Shown here: positions 1 through 8,152 of the stretch, one piece after another
Position numbering within the stretch: the stretch's first letter is position 1
Layout of the letters: every line of letters starts with the position of its first letter
Source: Agrococcus baldri
GTDB lineage: Bacteria > Actinomycetota > Actinomycetes > Actinomycetales > Microbacteriaceae
NCBI GenBank assembly: GCA_007988785.1
Contig: BJUU01000001.1
Coordinates: 124,001-188,000, forward strand
Length of the DNA: 64,000 nucleotides
Direction: 5' to 3'
Program-made: the position numbers and the translations under genes
The notes under the pieces: generated by a model
Databases searched by the model: none
What the model was told of the DNA's origin: nothing
Seen by the model: only the letters and a program-made list of their open reading frames with translations

Positions 1-898
1 TGCGGCGGTGGTCGTAGGTGTCGGCGGCCTGGTAGGCGAGGGTGGCGACCAGGAAGCCGAGGAACACCATCGGGCCGACGAGCGCCGTCGAGACGGCCAT
101 CAGGATCGAGACGAGGAAGAGCACCTGCATGAGCTCTGAGCGGTGCGACAGCCCCATGCTCATGCTGACGTCGCGACCGAGCGCGAGCACGTCGAGCTTC
201 CTGGCGCGCAGCCACAGCGCCCCGGCGGCGAGCACGCACAGCGGGATCGCCACCGGCAGGTAGGCGGGGTCGGCGTTCGAGACATTGCCGAACAGTCGCG
301 CGCTCAGCACGTCGAACTCGCTCGGCGTCAGCAGCCGCTGCATGAAGGCCGAGACCGAGCCCAGCCCGCCGCCGATGACGATGCCGATCAGCAGCATCAC
401 CGGCAGGCTGCCGTAGCGGCCCGAGAGCAGCCAGCCGTAGAGCAGCAGCGAGAAGCCGACCATCAGCGCCACCTGCAGCACGAACTGCGGCACGCCCTGC
501 AGCGCGATGATGCCGGCGATGCCGAGGAAGTAGACGGCCGAGGTCTGCACCGCGGTGTAGAGCGACTCGAAGCCCATGATCGACGGCGTGATGATGCGGT
601 TGTTCGTGACGGTCTGGAAGCTGACCGTCGCGACCGCCTGGCAGACGGCGACGACGGCCATCACGATCACGCTCGTGACGCGCATCTCGGCGATGCGCCA
701 GAAGCCCTCGGTGCCGACCGGCATCGGGTTGTCCCAGGCGAGCAGGCCGAAGGCGAAGCCGGCGGCGAGCACGATGAGCGTCGCCAGCACCACGCGGTAG
801 CGCAGCCGCGCCCTGCGGGTCGGGAGGGCGGCGGACGTCCGGGGCGGCAGGGTGCCCGCCGCGGCCAGGTCGTCGCGCACGGCGCGCCGCTCAGCCAC
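1..898 (-). CDS. FecCD-type iron-siderophore ABC transporter permease (second permease, cut by window edge)
   Basis: This is an integral membrane subunit of an iron-chelate importer; with its partner permease it should form the translocation channel. I read it from a GTG whose first two bases overlap the TGA of the upstream permease (GTGGCTGA), so the two are translationally coupled. The frame stays open for 299 codons to the left edge, so the C-terminus is missing. After a charged cytoplasmic N-terminus of about 28 residues come hydrophobic helices typical of the BtuC/FecCD fold, and the visible part nearly fills the family's usual 310-340 residues. The cognate ATPase would be expected just beyond the edge. 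The fold assignment is confident; the substrate is inferred only from the operon. Confidence 0.88.
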   Translation of the reverse strand, partial: MAERRAVRDDLAAAGTLPPRTSAALPTRRARLRYRVVLATLIVLAAGFAFGLLAWDNPMPVGTEGFWRIAEMRVTSVIVMAVVAVCQAVATVSFQTVTNNRIITPSIMGFESLYTAVQTSAVYFLGIAGIIALQGVPQFVLQVALMVGFSLLLYGWLLSGRYGSLPVMLLIGIVIGGGLGSVSAFMQRLLTPSEFDVLSARLFGNVSNADPAYLPVAIPLCVLAAGALWLRARKLDVLALGRDVSMSMGLSHRSELMQVLFLVSILMAVSTALVGPMVFLGFLVATLAYQAADTYDHRR

Positions 899-1877
899 GA
901 CGGCGCTGCCGCAGCAGGAGGGCGACGAACACGACGGCGCCGAGCACGCCAAGGATGAGCGAGACGGGCACCTCGAAGGGCGCGATGATCGTGCGGCCGA
1001 CGAGGTCGCAGACGGTGACGATGGCGACGCCGACCAGGCACACCCACGGCAGGTTGCTGCGCAGGTCGTCGCCGCGCACCATCGAGACGACGTTGGGCAC
1101 GATGAGGCCGAGGAAGGGCAGGCTGCCGACGATCACCGTGACGACGCCGGTCGCGACCGCGACGAGCCCCGCCCCCAGCAGCACCACGCGCTGGTAGTCG
1201 AGGCCGACGTTCGTGGCGATCTCCTCGCCCAGGCCCGCGACCGTGAAGCGGTCGGCGATCACGAACACCGCGACGGCGACGACCGCGACCACCCAGAGGA
1301 ACTCGTACTGGCCGCGCAGCACCGAGGTGAAGCTGCCCGCGAACCAGACGCCGAGGCTCTGCAGCATGTCGGTCTGCAGCGCGATGAACGTGGAGACGGC
1401 GGAGACCACCGCGCCCAGCATGATGCCGACGATCGGCACGATGAGGGAGGCCCGCAGCGACACCCGCCGCAGGAAGAGGAAGAAGACCATCGTGCCGATG
1501 AAGGCGGCGACGATCGCGCCCGTCATGCGCGGCAGGATGCCCGCGCCCGGCACGGCGATCATCACCAGCATCAGCCCGAGGCCCGCCCACTCGGTGGCGC
1601 CGGTGGTGGTGGGCTCGACGAAGCGGTTCTGCGTCAGCAGCTGCATGACGAGGCCGCACATGGCCATCGCCGCGCCGGCGAGCACGAGCGCGACCGTGCG
1701 CGGGATGCGGGTGATCGCGAACATCTCGCCGCCGCCCTCGGCACCGACCACGTCGTAGACGCCCGTGAAGAGCGAGACCACGAGCAGTCCCGCGACCACC
1801 ACGACGCCGACCAGCAGTCGCCAGTCGAGCAGCCGCCGACTGCTGCGCACGCGCGGTGCCACCGCCGCATCCGTCAT
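891..1877 (-). CDS. FecCD-type iron-siderophore ABC transporter permease (first permease)
   Basis: A 328-residue polytopic permease of the BtuC/FecCD family. Its general make-up recalls the FatD/CeuB/YclN permeases that work with catecholate or petrobactin-type receptors, but this sub-assignment is impression, not search. There are roughly ten hydrophobic helices, with a conserved-looking stretch RIPRTVALVLAGAAMAMCG near residues 57-75 that matches the family's RxPR..A...GA.La..G signature. The gene follows the lipoprotein receptor by about 80 bp and overlaps the next permease, so the order receptor-permease-permease is the standard uptake operon. The iron box upstream of the receptor should control all of it. 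Confidence 0.93.
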   Translation of the reverse strand: MTDAAVAPRVRSSRRLLDWRLLVGVVVVAGLLVVSLFTGVYDVVGAEGGGEMFAITRIPRTVALVLAGAAMAMCGLVMQLLTQNRFVEPTTTGATEWAGLGLMLVMIAVPGAGILPRMTGAIVAAFIGTMVFFLFLRRVSLRASLIVPIVGIMLGAVVSAVSTFIALQTDMLQSLGVWFAGSFTSVLRGQYEFLWVVAVVAVAVFVIADRFTVAGLGEEIATNVGLDYQRVVLLGAGLVAVATGVVTVIVGSLPFLGLIVPNVVSMVRGDDLRSNLPWVCLVGVAIVTVCDLVGRTIIAPFEVPVSLILGVLGAVVFVALLLRQRRRG

Positions 1878-1957
1878 GCCTCGCCCATCCTCATCTCCTC
1901 CGACCGCGCCGATGGCGGGGCCCGTGCCGCCCCGCCATCGCGCGCGTGCGACTCGTG

Positions 1958-2944
1958 TCAGCTGGCCTCGAGCGCGTCGGCGAAGCCGTTCAGGAACTCG
2001 GTGTACGTCTGGATGCCCTCGTTCGTGTAGGTGTCGGCGGGCATGTAGACGAGGTTGCCCTCCTGCACCGCGGTGACGCCCGTGAGCGCCTCGGAGCCCT
2101 CGAGGATGTCGGCGGCCGGCGCGAAGGCCGGGTCGTCGGCGCCCACGGCGGCGTCGCGATCCATCACCAGGATCCAGTCCGGGTTGGAGTCTGCGATGGC
2201 CTCGACCGAGATGTCGTCGCCCTGGTGGTCGTCGGTGGAGCCGTCGACCTCGAGCGCCGGCGTCATGCCGAGGATGTCGAAGATCGGGCCGAGCGTGCGG
2301 CCGACCGAGGGAGCGAGGTAGCCGATCTCGCCGCCGGTGGTCGTGACGGCCATGACCTTCTGTGAGGCGTCGTAGGCGTTCGCGGCGCGCTCGATGGCGG
2401 CATCGAAGTCGGCGACGAGCTGCTCGGCCTCCGCCTGCTTGCCGAAGACCTCGCCGAGCACCGTCACCTGGCGGCGCAGCTCCTCGTCGAAGGGCTCCCC
2501 GTCGCGCGGCTCGAGCTGCAGGACGGCCGCGTCGGGCACGAGCGCGGCGATGTCGGCGTCCCGGTCGGAGAAGCGCTGACCGCTGATGACCAGGTCGGGC
2601 TCGGCGGCGACGATCAGCTCGAGGTTGGGCTCGCGGTGGTTGCCGATGTCGACGATCGAGTCGTCCTGCGTGTAGGCGATCGTCTCCGGCATGAGCGCGA
2701 CGGCGGCCGCCGAGAGCTCGACGCCCCAGTCCGAGAGCGTCTCGAAGGTGCGATTGTCGAGCGCGACGACCGAGCTCGGGGCTGCCGGGACGGTCTGCGT
2801 GCCGCTGTTGTCCTCGACCTGGATGGTCTCGGCGGCGGCGCCCGTGCTCGCTGCTGGGGCGGCATCGGTGGCCGTGCAGCCGGCGAGCACGACGGCGGAT
2901 GCGGCGAGCAGCGAGAGCGAGGCGAGGGATCGCTTCACGGGCAT
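1958..2944 (-). CDS. Siderophore-binding lipoprotein of the iron ABC importer
   Basis: A 328-residue extracellular solute-binding protein of the FepB/YclQ type that delivers ferric siderophore to the two permeases. A Sec signal ends in the lipobox LAGC with the lipidated cysteine at residue 23. The mature protein has the periplasmic-binding fold with the family's features: a VVALDNRTFETL motif near the start, PDLVISGQR in the middle and LVYMPADTY near the end. I chose the ATG at 2944 because an AAGGAG ribosome-binding site lies 6 nt upstream. A longer in-frame start at 2980 would overlap the iron box and adds residues unlike a signal peptide. It is the first gene of the operon. The siderophore type is not determined by sequence alone. 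Confidence 0.92.
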   Translation of the reverse strand: MPVKRSLASLSLLAASAVVLAGCTATDAAPAASTGAAAETIQVEDNSGTQTVPAAPSSVVALDNRTFETLSDWGVELSAAAVALMPETIAYTQDDSIVDIGNHREPNLELIVAAEPDLVISGQRFSDRDADIAALVPDAAVLQLEPRDGEPFDEELRRQVTVLGEVFGKQAEAEQLVADFDAAIERAANAYDASQKVMAVTTTGGEIGYLAPSVGRTLGPIFDILGMTPALEVDGSTDDHQGDDISVEAIADSNPDWILVMDRDAAVGADDPAFAPAADILEGSEALTGVTAVQEGNLVYMPADTYTNEGIQTYTEFLNGFADALEAS

Positions 2945-2972
2945 GGGGTCTCCTTGGTCAGGCATTGTCAGA

Positions 2973-2991
2973 TAAGGCAAGCCTAACCTAA
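2973..2991 (-). promoter_or_regulatory. DtxR/IdeR-type iron box
   Basis: The 19-mer TAAGGCAAGCCTAACCTAA read on the plus strand (TTAGGTTAGGCTTGCCTTA on the coding strand) is close to the known DtxR/IdeR operator consensus TTAGGTTAGGCTAACCTAA. It lies 29 nt upstream of the receptor start and is embedded in a short AT-rich island, as expected for an operator over a promoter. The importer is therefore probably repressed by Fe(II)-loaded DtxR/IdeR. Confidence 0.88.
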
Positions 2992-3066
2992 ATTTTTCGC
3001 GCCGGGCGATGCGAGCGCCGACCCCGGCGGAGGCGAGCGTGCCGGGTCAGCGGCAGGCGGTGCGTC

Positions 3067-4608
3067 TCAGCCGTTGCCGAGCATGCGCTGCAGCGCGGCC
3101 TGATCCGTCTCGGAGAGCTCGCCGAACGCCCCCTCCGCCTTGGGCTTGCCGAAAGCGCTCCCCTGCGGCGCTGCGGGCTGCACCGGCTCGGCCGTGCGCT
3201 TGGCCGGGTTGCCGCTGCGCCGCTGCTGCTTGCCCTGCTTCTGCACCTTCTTGCTCTGGCGCATGCCGGGCATCGGGCCCATCCCGGGCATCTGCGGCAC
3301 GCCGCCCTTGGCGACCGTCTTCATCATCTTGGCCGCCTGCTCGAAGCGCGCCATCAGCTGGTTGACGTCGGTCACCGTGACGCCGGCGCCGCGCGCGATG
3401 CGCACGCGGCGGGAGCCGTTGAGGATCTTCGACTGCTTGCGCTCCTGCGGGGTCATCGACTGGATGATCGCCTCGGTGCGCACCAGCTCGCGCTCGTCGA
3501 AGGAGTCGATCGCCTCGCGCATGCCCTTGGCGCCGGGCAGCATGCCGAGCATCTGCTTGAAGTTGCCCGCCTTGCGCAGCTGCTGCATCTGCTTCAGGAA
3601 GTCCTCGAGCGTGAAGCCGTCGGTCGCGATCGCCTCGGCGAGGCGGTGCGCCTCGTCCTCGTCGAAGGCCTTCTGCGCCTGCTCGATGAGGGTGAGGATG
3701 TCGCCGAGGTCGAGGATGCGGCTCGCCATGCGATCCGGGTGGAAGGGCTCGAAGTCGTCGAGCGTCTCGCCCGTGGAGGCGAACATGATCGGCTTGCCCG
3801 TCAGGCCGCGGATCGAGAGCGCGGCACCGCCGCGCGCGTCGCCGTCGAGCTTCGTCAGCACGACGCCCGTGAAGTCGACGCCCTCCTGGAAGGCCCTGGC
3901 CGTGGCCACCGCGTCCTGACCGATCATCGCGTCGATGACGAACAGCACCTCGTCGGGCTGCACGGCACGACGGATGTCCGCGGCCTGCTGCATCATGTCG
4001 GCGTCGACGCCGAGGCGGCCGGCGGTGTCGACGATGACGATGTCGTACTGGCGGCGCTTCGCCTCCGCCACGCCGTCGCGCGCGACCTTGACGGGGTCGC
4101 CGATGCCGTTGCCGGGCTCGGGCGCGTAGACCTGCACGCCCGCCTGGCCGCCGACGACCTGCAGCTGGGTGACGGCGTTGGGGCGCTGGAGGTCGCTCGC
4201 GACCAGCAGCGGCTGGTGGCCCTTGCCGCGCAGGTGCTTCGCGAGCTTGCCGGCGAGCGTCGTCTTGCCCGCGCCCTGCAGGCCCGCGAGCATGATGACG
4301 GTCGGCGGCTGCTTCGCAAGCTGCAGCTGCCGGCTCTCGCCGCCCAGGATGCCGACGAGCTCGTCGTTGACGATCTTCACGACCTGCTGCGCCGGGTTCA
4401 GCGCCTCGGAGACCTCGGCGCCGAGCGCGCGCTCGCGCACGGCGGCGGTGAAGGACTTGACCACCTCGAGCGCGACGTCGGCGTCGAGCAGCGCACGACG
4501 GATCTCGCGCACCGTCCCGTCGACGTCCGACGCGGAGAGCTTGCCCTTCGTGCGGAGCTTGGCGAGGGTCTCGGTGAGTCGAGTGGAGAGTGAACCGAAC
4601 GCAGCCAT
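3067..4608 (-). CDS. ffh: Signal recognition particle GTPase Ffh
   Basis: The SRP54 homologue (513 residues) binds signal sequences and 4.5S RNA and hands ribosomes to FtsY at the membrane. The N domain is followed by the G domain with P-loop GLQGAGKTT at residues 109-117, DTAGR at 194-198 and TKLDGD at 252-257. The methionine-rich M domain (about 305-440) contains the RNA-binding SRRVRIARGAG stretch. The tail after residue 440 is basic, with a PMPGM segment, and is longer than in E. coli. The ATG at 4608 gives the normal family N-terminus. A TAGACT hexamer sits 10 nt upstream of it on the coding strand, so the leader is very short. Its SRP partner ftsY lies about 1.2 kb upstream in transcription, separated by a foreign gene on the other strand. 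Confidence 0.97.
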   Translation of the reverse strand: MAAFGSLSTRLTETLAKLRTKGKLSASDVDGTVREIRRALLDADVALEVVKSFTAAVRERALGAEVSEALNPAQQVVKIVNDELVGILGGESRQLQLAKQPPTVIMLAGLQGAGKTTLAGKLAKHLRGKGHQPLLVASDLQRPNAVTQLQVVGGQAGVQVYAPEPGNGIGDPVKVARDGVAEAKRRQYDIVIVDTAGRLGVDADMMQQAADIRRAVQPDEVLFVIDAMIGQDAVATARAFQEGVDFTGVVLTKLDGDARGGAALSIRGLTGKPIMFASTGETLDDFEPFHPDRMASRILDLGDILTLIEQAQKAFDEDEAHRLAEAIATDGFTLEDFLKQMQQLRKAGNFKQMLGMLPGAKGMREAIDSFDERELVRTEAIIQSMTPQERKQSKILNGSRRVRIARGAGVTVTDVNQLMARFEQAAKMMKTVAKGGVPQMPGMGPMPGMRQSKKVQKQGKQQRRSGNPAKRTAEPVQPAAPQGSAFGKPKAEGAFGELSETDQAALQRMLGNG

Positions 4609-4670
4609 GGTGCCGACCAGTCTACCTTCGGCCTGCCATGCTGGTGGCGTCACCGCAGAGGGGGTCACGC

Positions 4671-5834
4671 ATGCGCCTTCGAGGCATGCCGCCGACGCAC
4701 GCACGGTCGCTGTGGCGCAGCGTGCGCGGCCACGGGATCACGATCACCGCGCTCGCCCGGCACGCCGCCCGGGTGCACGCCGATCGCCCGGGGCTCGTGG
4801 TCGACGCCTGGAGCGCGACCTTCCGCGAGCTCTGGCGCGCCGCGGAGGGCGTCGCGGCGGTGCTCTACCTCGGCCCGCTCGAGCGCCGCCCGCGGCCGGT
4901 CGTGCTCGCGTGCGCGGGGCCCGCGATGCAGGTGGCGCTCATCGCCGTCGCCCGGCTCGGGCTCGACGTCATGCCGCTGAGCCCGCGGCTGCTCGACGAC
5001 TACGCCCGCGCCGTGCCGCGCGACGCCCTGCTCATCCACGACGGCGAGGCGCCCGCGTGGCACCGCGGGCCGACGGCGAGCTCCGAGCAGGTGATGGCGT
5101 GGGCCTCGACCGACGGCTCCGGCCTCGGCCGCACCCGCCACCGCGCCCGCATCGTGCTGCCCTCGATGACGGCGGCGGGCACGATCACGACGCACGTGCA
5201 GGGCGCCATGGGCGTGCAGGGGCTGCGGCAGCTCGCGGGCCTGCACGATCGCCTCGGCATCGAGGGCACCGACGTGGTGCTCGCGTGCGCTCCCCCGCAC
5301 CGCGGCCAGGGGCTGCAGCTGCTCGGCATGGCGCTGCTCGCCGGCGCGACGCTCGTGAGCGCCGCGCACACGCCGGCGGCCGACCGCATCCGCATCATCC
5401 GTGAGCGCTTCGTGTCGGTGCTCTCGGCTTCGCCAAGGCAGCTCACCGGCATCCTCGACGAGCTCGAGCGCAGTGGCGAGGCGCCCCCGCGGCTGCGCCG
5501 CATCATGGTGGCGGGAGAGGACATCGACGCCGACCTCGTGCGGCGGCTGCACGCCACCTGGGGCCCGATCGTGCTGAGCGCCTACGGCACCGTGCAGACC
5601 GGCACCGTCGCGGTCGCGACCCCCGAGCTGCTCTCGGCGCACCCCGGCACCGCGGGGCGGCGGCTGCCGGGCAGCGACTTCGGCATCGTGGGCCACGCCG
5701 GTCGCGGCGACGCGACGGGGCTGCTGTGGGTGCGGGGCGCCCACGCGACCGTCATCACCGAGGATCGCGGCCGCATCGACGACGGCAGGCTGACGATCGT
5801 GGGAGCGCTGACGCAGCCCGACACGGCGGATTGA
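4671..5834 (+). CDS. Truncated acyl-CoA-synthetase-like (ANL superfamily) protein with degenerate motifs
   Basis: A 387-residue protein resembling the large N-terminal domain of AMP-forming ligases. Visible correspondences include a VLPSMTAAGTITTHVQG stretch where the TSGTTGxPKG loop should be, YGTVQTG in place of YGxTE, GLLWVRGAHAT in place of the GEIxVRG motif, and DDGRLTIVGA where DGxLxxxGR should be. The protein stops at that hinge, so the whole mobile C-terminal domain and its catalytic lysine are absent. Family members usually have 500-600 residues. The phosphate loop lacks the canonical lysine and the acidic residue of YGxTE is missing, so enzymatic activity is doubtful. The start at ATG 4671 is preceded by GAGGGGG at good spacing. 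It sits on the plus strand between ffh and ftsY. Function is unknown. Confidence 0.7.
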   Translation: MRLRGMPPTHARSLWRSVRGHGITITALARHAARVHADRPGLVVDAWSATFRELWRAAEGVAAVLYLGPLERRPRPVVLACAGPAMQVALIAVARLGLDVMPLSPRLLDDYARAVPRDALLIHDGEAPAWHRGPTASSEQVMAWASTDGSGLGRTRHRARIVLPSMTAAGTITTHVQGAMGVQGLRQLAGLHDRLGIEGTDVVLACAPPHRGQGLQLLGMALLAGATLVSAAHTPAADRIRIIRERFVSVLSASPRQLTGILDELERSGEAPPRLRRIMVAGEDIDADLVRRLHATWGPIVLSAYGTVQTGTVAVATPELLSAHPGTAGRRLPGSDFGIVGHAGRGDATGLLWVRGAHATVITEDRGRIDDGRLTIVGALTQPDTAD

Positions 5835-5835
5835 G

Positions 5836-6705
5836 CTAGCCGACCAGCTGCTCGACGAACACGTGGCTCGTGAAGCCCGTCAGGTCGTCGATGCCCTCGC
5901 CCTGGCCGATGAGCTTGATGGGGATGCCGGTGCGCTCCTGCACCGCGAGGATGAAGCCGCCCTTGGCGCTGCCGTCGAGCTTCGTCACCACGAGCCCCGT
6001 GATGCCCGCGTGCTCGATGAAGGCCTGCGCCTGGCTCACCCCGTTCTGCCCGGTGGTGGCGTCGAGCACCAGCAGCACCTCGGCGATCGGCGACTGCTTC
6101 TCGATCACGCGCTTGATCTTGCCGAGCTCATCCATCAGCCCGCCCTTGGTGTGCAGCCGGCCGGCGGTGTCGATGATGCACATCGTGTGCCCGTGGGTCT
6201 TCGCGGCCTCGACGGTCTGGAAGGCGACGGATGCGGGGTCCTGGCCCTCGCGCTCCGGCCGCACGATCGCGCTCCCGGCGCGCTGCGCCCAGGTGGCGAG
6301 CTGCTCGACGGCGGCTGCGCGGAAGGTGTCGGCGGCGCCGACCACGACCGACTGGCCGTTCACGATCAGGAAGCGCGCGAGCTTGCCGATCGTGGTGGTC
6401 TTGCCGACGCCGTTGACGCCCACCACCAGGATGACCGCCGGCCGCTCCTGCAGCGACAGCGTCGGGTCGTACTCGGCGAAGCGCTCCTCGAGCCGCTCGC
6501 GCAGCATGCGCCTGAGGTCCTTGGGGTCGTCGACCTTCAGCCGCTCGACGTCGGCCCGCAGCGCGTCGATGAGCTGCTCGGTGATGTCGGGGCCGAAGTC
6601 GGCGGTGATGAGCGCCGTCTCGAGGTCGTCCCAGGTCTCCTCGGTGATCGTCTCGCGCTGGAACATGCCCCTCAGGGCGCCGGAGAGTGACCACTTCGCT
6701 GCCAT
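5836..6705 (-). CDS. ftsY: Signal recognition particle receptor FtsY (short form)
   Basis: The SRP receptor GTPase docks the ribosome-Ffh complex to the membrane. The 289 residues hold only the NG domain. The P-loop GVNGVGKTT is at residues 96-104, DTAGR at 179-183, TKLDG at 241-245 and the closing GEGIDDLTGF motif near the C-terminus. The acidic N-terminal A domain of longer FtsY proteins is missing, which is common in actinobacteria, where a short amphipathic N-terminus is used for membrane contact. The start at 6705 has TAGCAT ending 6 nt upstream, consistent with a leaderless mRNA. In many relatives smc, ftsY and ffh are adjacent; here both intervals are interrupted. Confidence 0.96.
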   Translation of the reverse strand: MAAKWSLSGALRGMFQRETITEETWDDLETALITADFGPDITEQLIDALRADVERLKVDDPKDLRRMLRERLEERFAEYDPTLSLQERPAVILVVGVNGVGKTTTIGKLARFLIVNGQSVVVGAADTFRAAAVEQLATWAQRAGSAIVRPEREGQDPASVAFQTVEAAKTHGHTMCIIDTAGRLHTKGGLMDELGKIKRVIEKQSPIAEVLLVLDATTGQNGVSQAQAFIEHAGITGLVVTKLDGSAKGGFILAVQERTGIPIKLIGQGEGIDDLTGFTSHVFVEQLVG

Positions 6706-6711
6706 GGCTCC

Positions 6712-6717
6712 ATGCTA
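6712..6717 (-). promoter_or_regulatory. Probable -10 element of leaderless ftsY
   Basis: TAGCAT on the minus strand, followed by 6 nt and then the ftsY ATG. Transcription would start at or next to the start codon. No clear -35 is visible. Confidence 0.5.
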
Positions 6718-6731
6718 GGCGGCCCGACCGC

Positions 6732-6737
6732 TAGACT
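6732..6737 (+). promoter_or_regulatory. Probable -10 element of the riboswitch-terC transcript
   Basis: TAGACT fits the TANNNT consensus. It ends 8 nt before the first paired base of the riboswitch, so transcription would begin just ahead of the aptamer. Confidence 0.55.
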
Positions 6738-6745
6738 CGGTCCCT

Positions 6746-6845
6746 GGCGAAGGGGAGTATCCCGTCACGCCGCGATCGTCATCACGGAGCTCCCTGGAGC
6801 GCCCGGTCGCGGCGGCGCGCACAGCGCGGGAGAGACGTTCGCGCC
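6746..6845 (+). promoter_or_regulatory. yybP-ykoY family manganese riboswitch
   Basis: The 100-nt leader of the terC-family gene carries the conserved blocks of this aptamer in order. These are the AAGGGGAGTA loop at 6750-6759, the CGTCATCACGGAG block at 6777-6789, the GCCCGGTCGCGGCG block that closes helices with the upstream GCCGCGAT, and GGGAGAGACGTTCG at the 3' side. The outer ends GGCG and CGCC can pair. The yybP-ykoY class is known to bind Mn2+ and often controls TerC-type exporters and P-type ATPases. The distance from the aptamer to the TTG start is about 30 nt, so control of translation or early elongation is possible; no separate terminator is evident. Confidence 0.83.
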
Positions 6846-6876
6846 CGCCATTCCCTGCTCCTGAGAGGCCCTGCGC

Positions 6877-8148
6877 TTGACTCCGTATCAGATCTTCGAG
6901 ATCGCCTCCATGGCGATCCTGGTCGCCATCCTCGTCTTCGACCTGCTCATCGTCATCAAGCGGCCGCACGTGCCCTCGATGAAGGAGGCGACCGGCTGGG
7001 TGGTCGTCTACGTCTCGCTCGCGCTCGTGTTCGCCGGGGTGCTGTGGCTGATGGGCGACGGGGTGAAGGCCGGCGAGTTCGTCACCGGTTGGCTGCTCGA
7101 GTACTCGCTCTCGATCGACAACCTCTTCGTCTTCATCATCATCCTCAGCCGCTTCGCGGTGCCGAAGGAGATGCAGCAGCGCGTGCTGATGATCGGCATC
7201 CTGATCGCCATCGTGCTGCGCGGCATCTTCATCGTCGTCGGCGTGCAGCTGGTCGAGTCGCTCTCGTGGCTCTTCTACATCTTCGGCGCCTACCTCGTCT
7301 ACGTGGCCTGGAAGCAGGCCTTCGGCGGCGAGGACGAGGCCGGCGAGAAGGACAACCTGCTCATCCGCACGATGAAGCGGCGATTCAACTTCACCGAGAC
7401 GTGGCACGGCGGCAAGGCCAGGGTCGAGATCGACGGCACGCGCTTCTTCACGCCGTTCCTGCTGGTGATCCTGGCGCTGGGCATGACCGACCTGCTGTTC
7501 GCGATCGACTCGATCCCCGCGATCTTCTCGATCACGACCGACCCGTTCCTGGTCTTCGCCTGCAACATCTTCGCGCTCATGGGACTGCGCCAGCTCTACT
7601 TCCTGCTCGGCGGCCTGCTCGACCGGCTGGTGTACCTGCACTACGGCATCGCGGCGATCCTCGGCTTCATCGGCGTGAAGCTCGTCTTCCACGCCATGGA
7701 GTCCAACGACCTGCCGTTCATCAACGGCGGCCAGCCCATCGAGTGGGTGCCCCACATCGAGACCTGGCACTCGCTGCTGGTCATCCTCGCGTCGATGGTC
7801 GTCGCGACCGTCGCCTCGCTCATCAAGCTGCGCGCCGACGCCAGGAAGACGGGCGACGCCTCGCTCCACCTGGGCCCCTCGGAGGCCGAGGTGGGCGCCG
7901 ACGGCCACTACCACATCGTCGACGCGACCGGGAACTCGTTCCGCCGCCCGCTGCGGGTGGAGCACTCCGGCACCGGCTCGCTGACCGTCATCGACGCGCA
8001 GGGCAAGGAGGCGCCCGCCGCCGACTTCTCGGAGGACGTGCTGCGCGAAGCCGCTCGCGAGGACATGGAGCCCGAGGACCTCGACGAGCTGCGCCGCCGC
8101 ATGCGCGAGGGCCGCGAGTTCGACGAGCGCGACGAGCGGAACGTCTGA
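6877..8148 (+). CDS. TerC-family integral membrane metal (probably manganese) exporter
   Basis: A 423-residue protein starting at TTG 6877, with GAGAGG about 10 nt upstream. It contains the TerC domain over roughly the first 330 residues, with about nine transmembrane helices. The characteristic acidic membrane motifs are ELxxSIDNLFVF near residue 76 and DLLFAIDSIPAIFS near residue 205. The C-terminal ~100 residues form a charged cytoplasmic tail rich in Glu, Asp and Arg. TerC/Alx proteins, once linked to tellurite resistance, are now tied to Mn2+ export. The upstream Mn2+ riboswitch strongly supports that role here. The next gene begins 4 bp after its stop. Confidence 0.93.
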   Translation: MTPYQIFEIASMAILVAILVFDLLIVIKRPHVPSMKEATGWVVVYVSLALVFAGVLWLMGDGVKAGEFVTGWLLEYSLSIDNLFVFIIILSRFAVPKEMQQRVLMIGILIAIVLRGIFIVVGVQLVESLSWLFYIFGAYLVYVAWKQAFGGEDEAGEKDNLLIRTMKRRFNFTETWHGGKARVEIDGTRFFTPFLLVILALGMTDLLFAIDSIPAIFSITTDPFLVFACNIFALMGLRQLYFLLGGLLDRLVYLHYGIAAILGFIGVKLVFHAMESNDLPFINGGQPIEWVPHIETWHSLLVILASMVVATVASLIKLRADARKTGDASLHLGPSEAEVGADGHYHIVDATGNSFRRPLRVEHSGTGSLTVIDAQGKEAPAADFSEDVLREAAREDMEPEDLDELRRRMREGREFDERDERNV

Positions 8149-8152
8149 TCGC

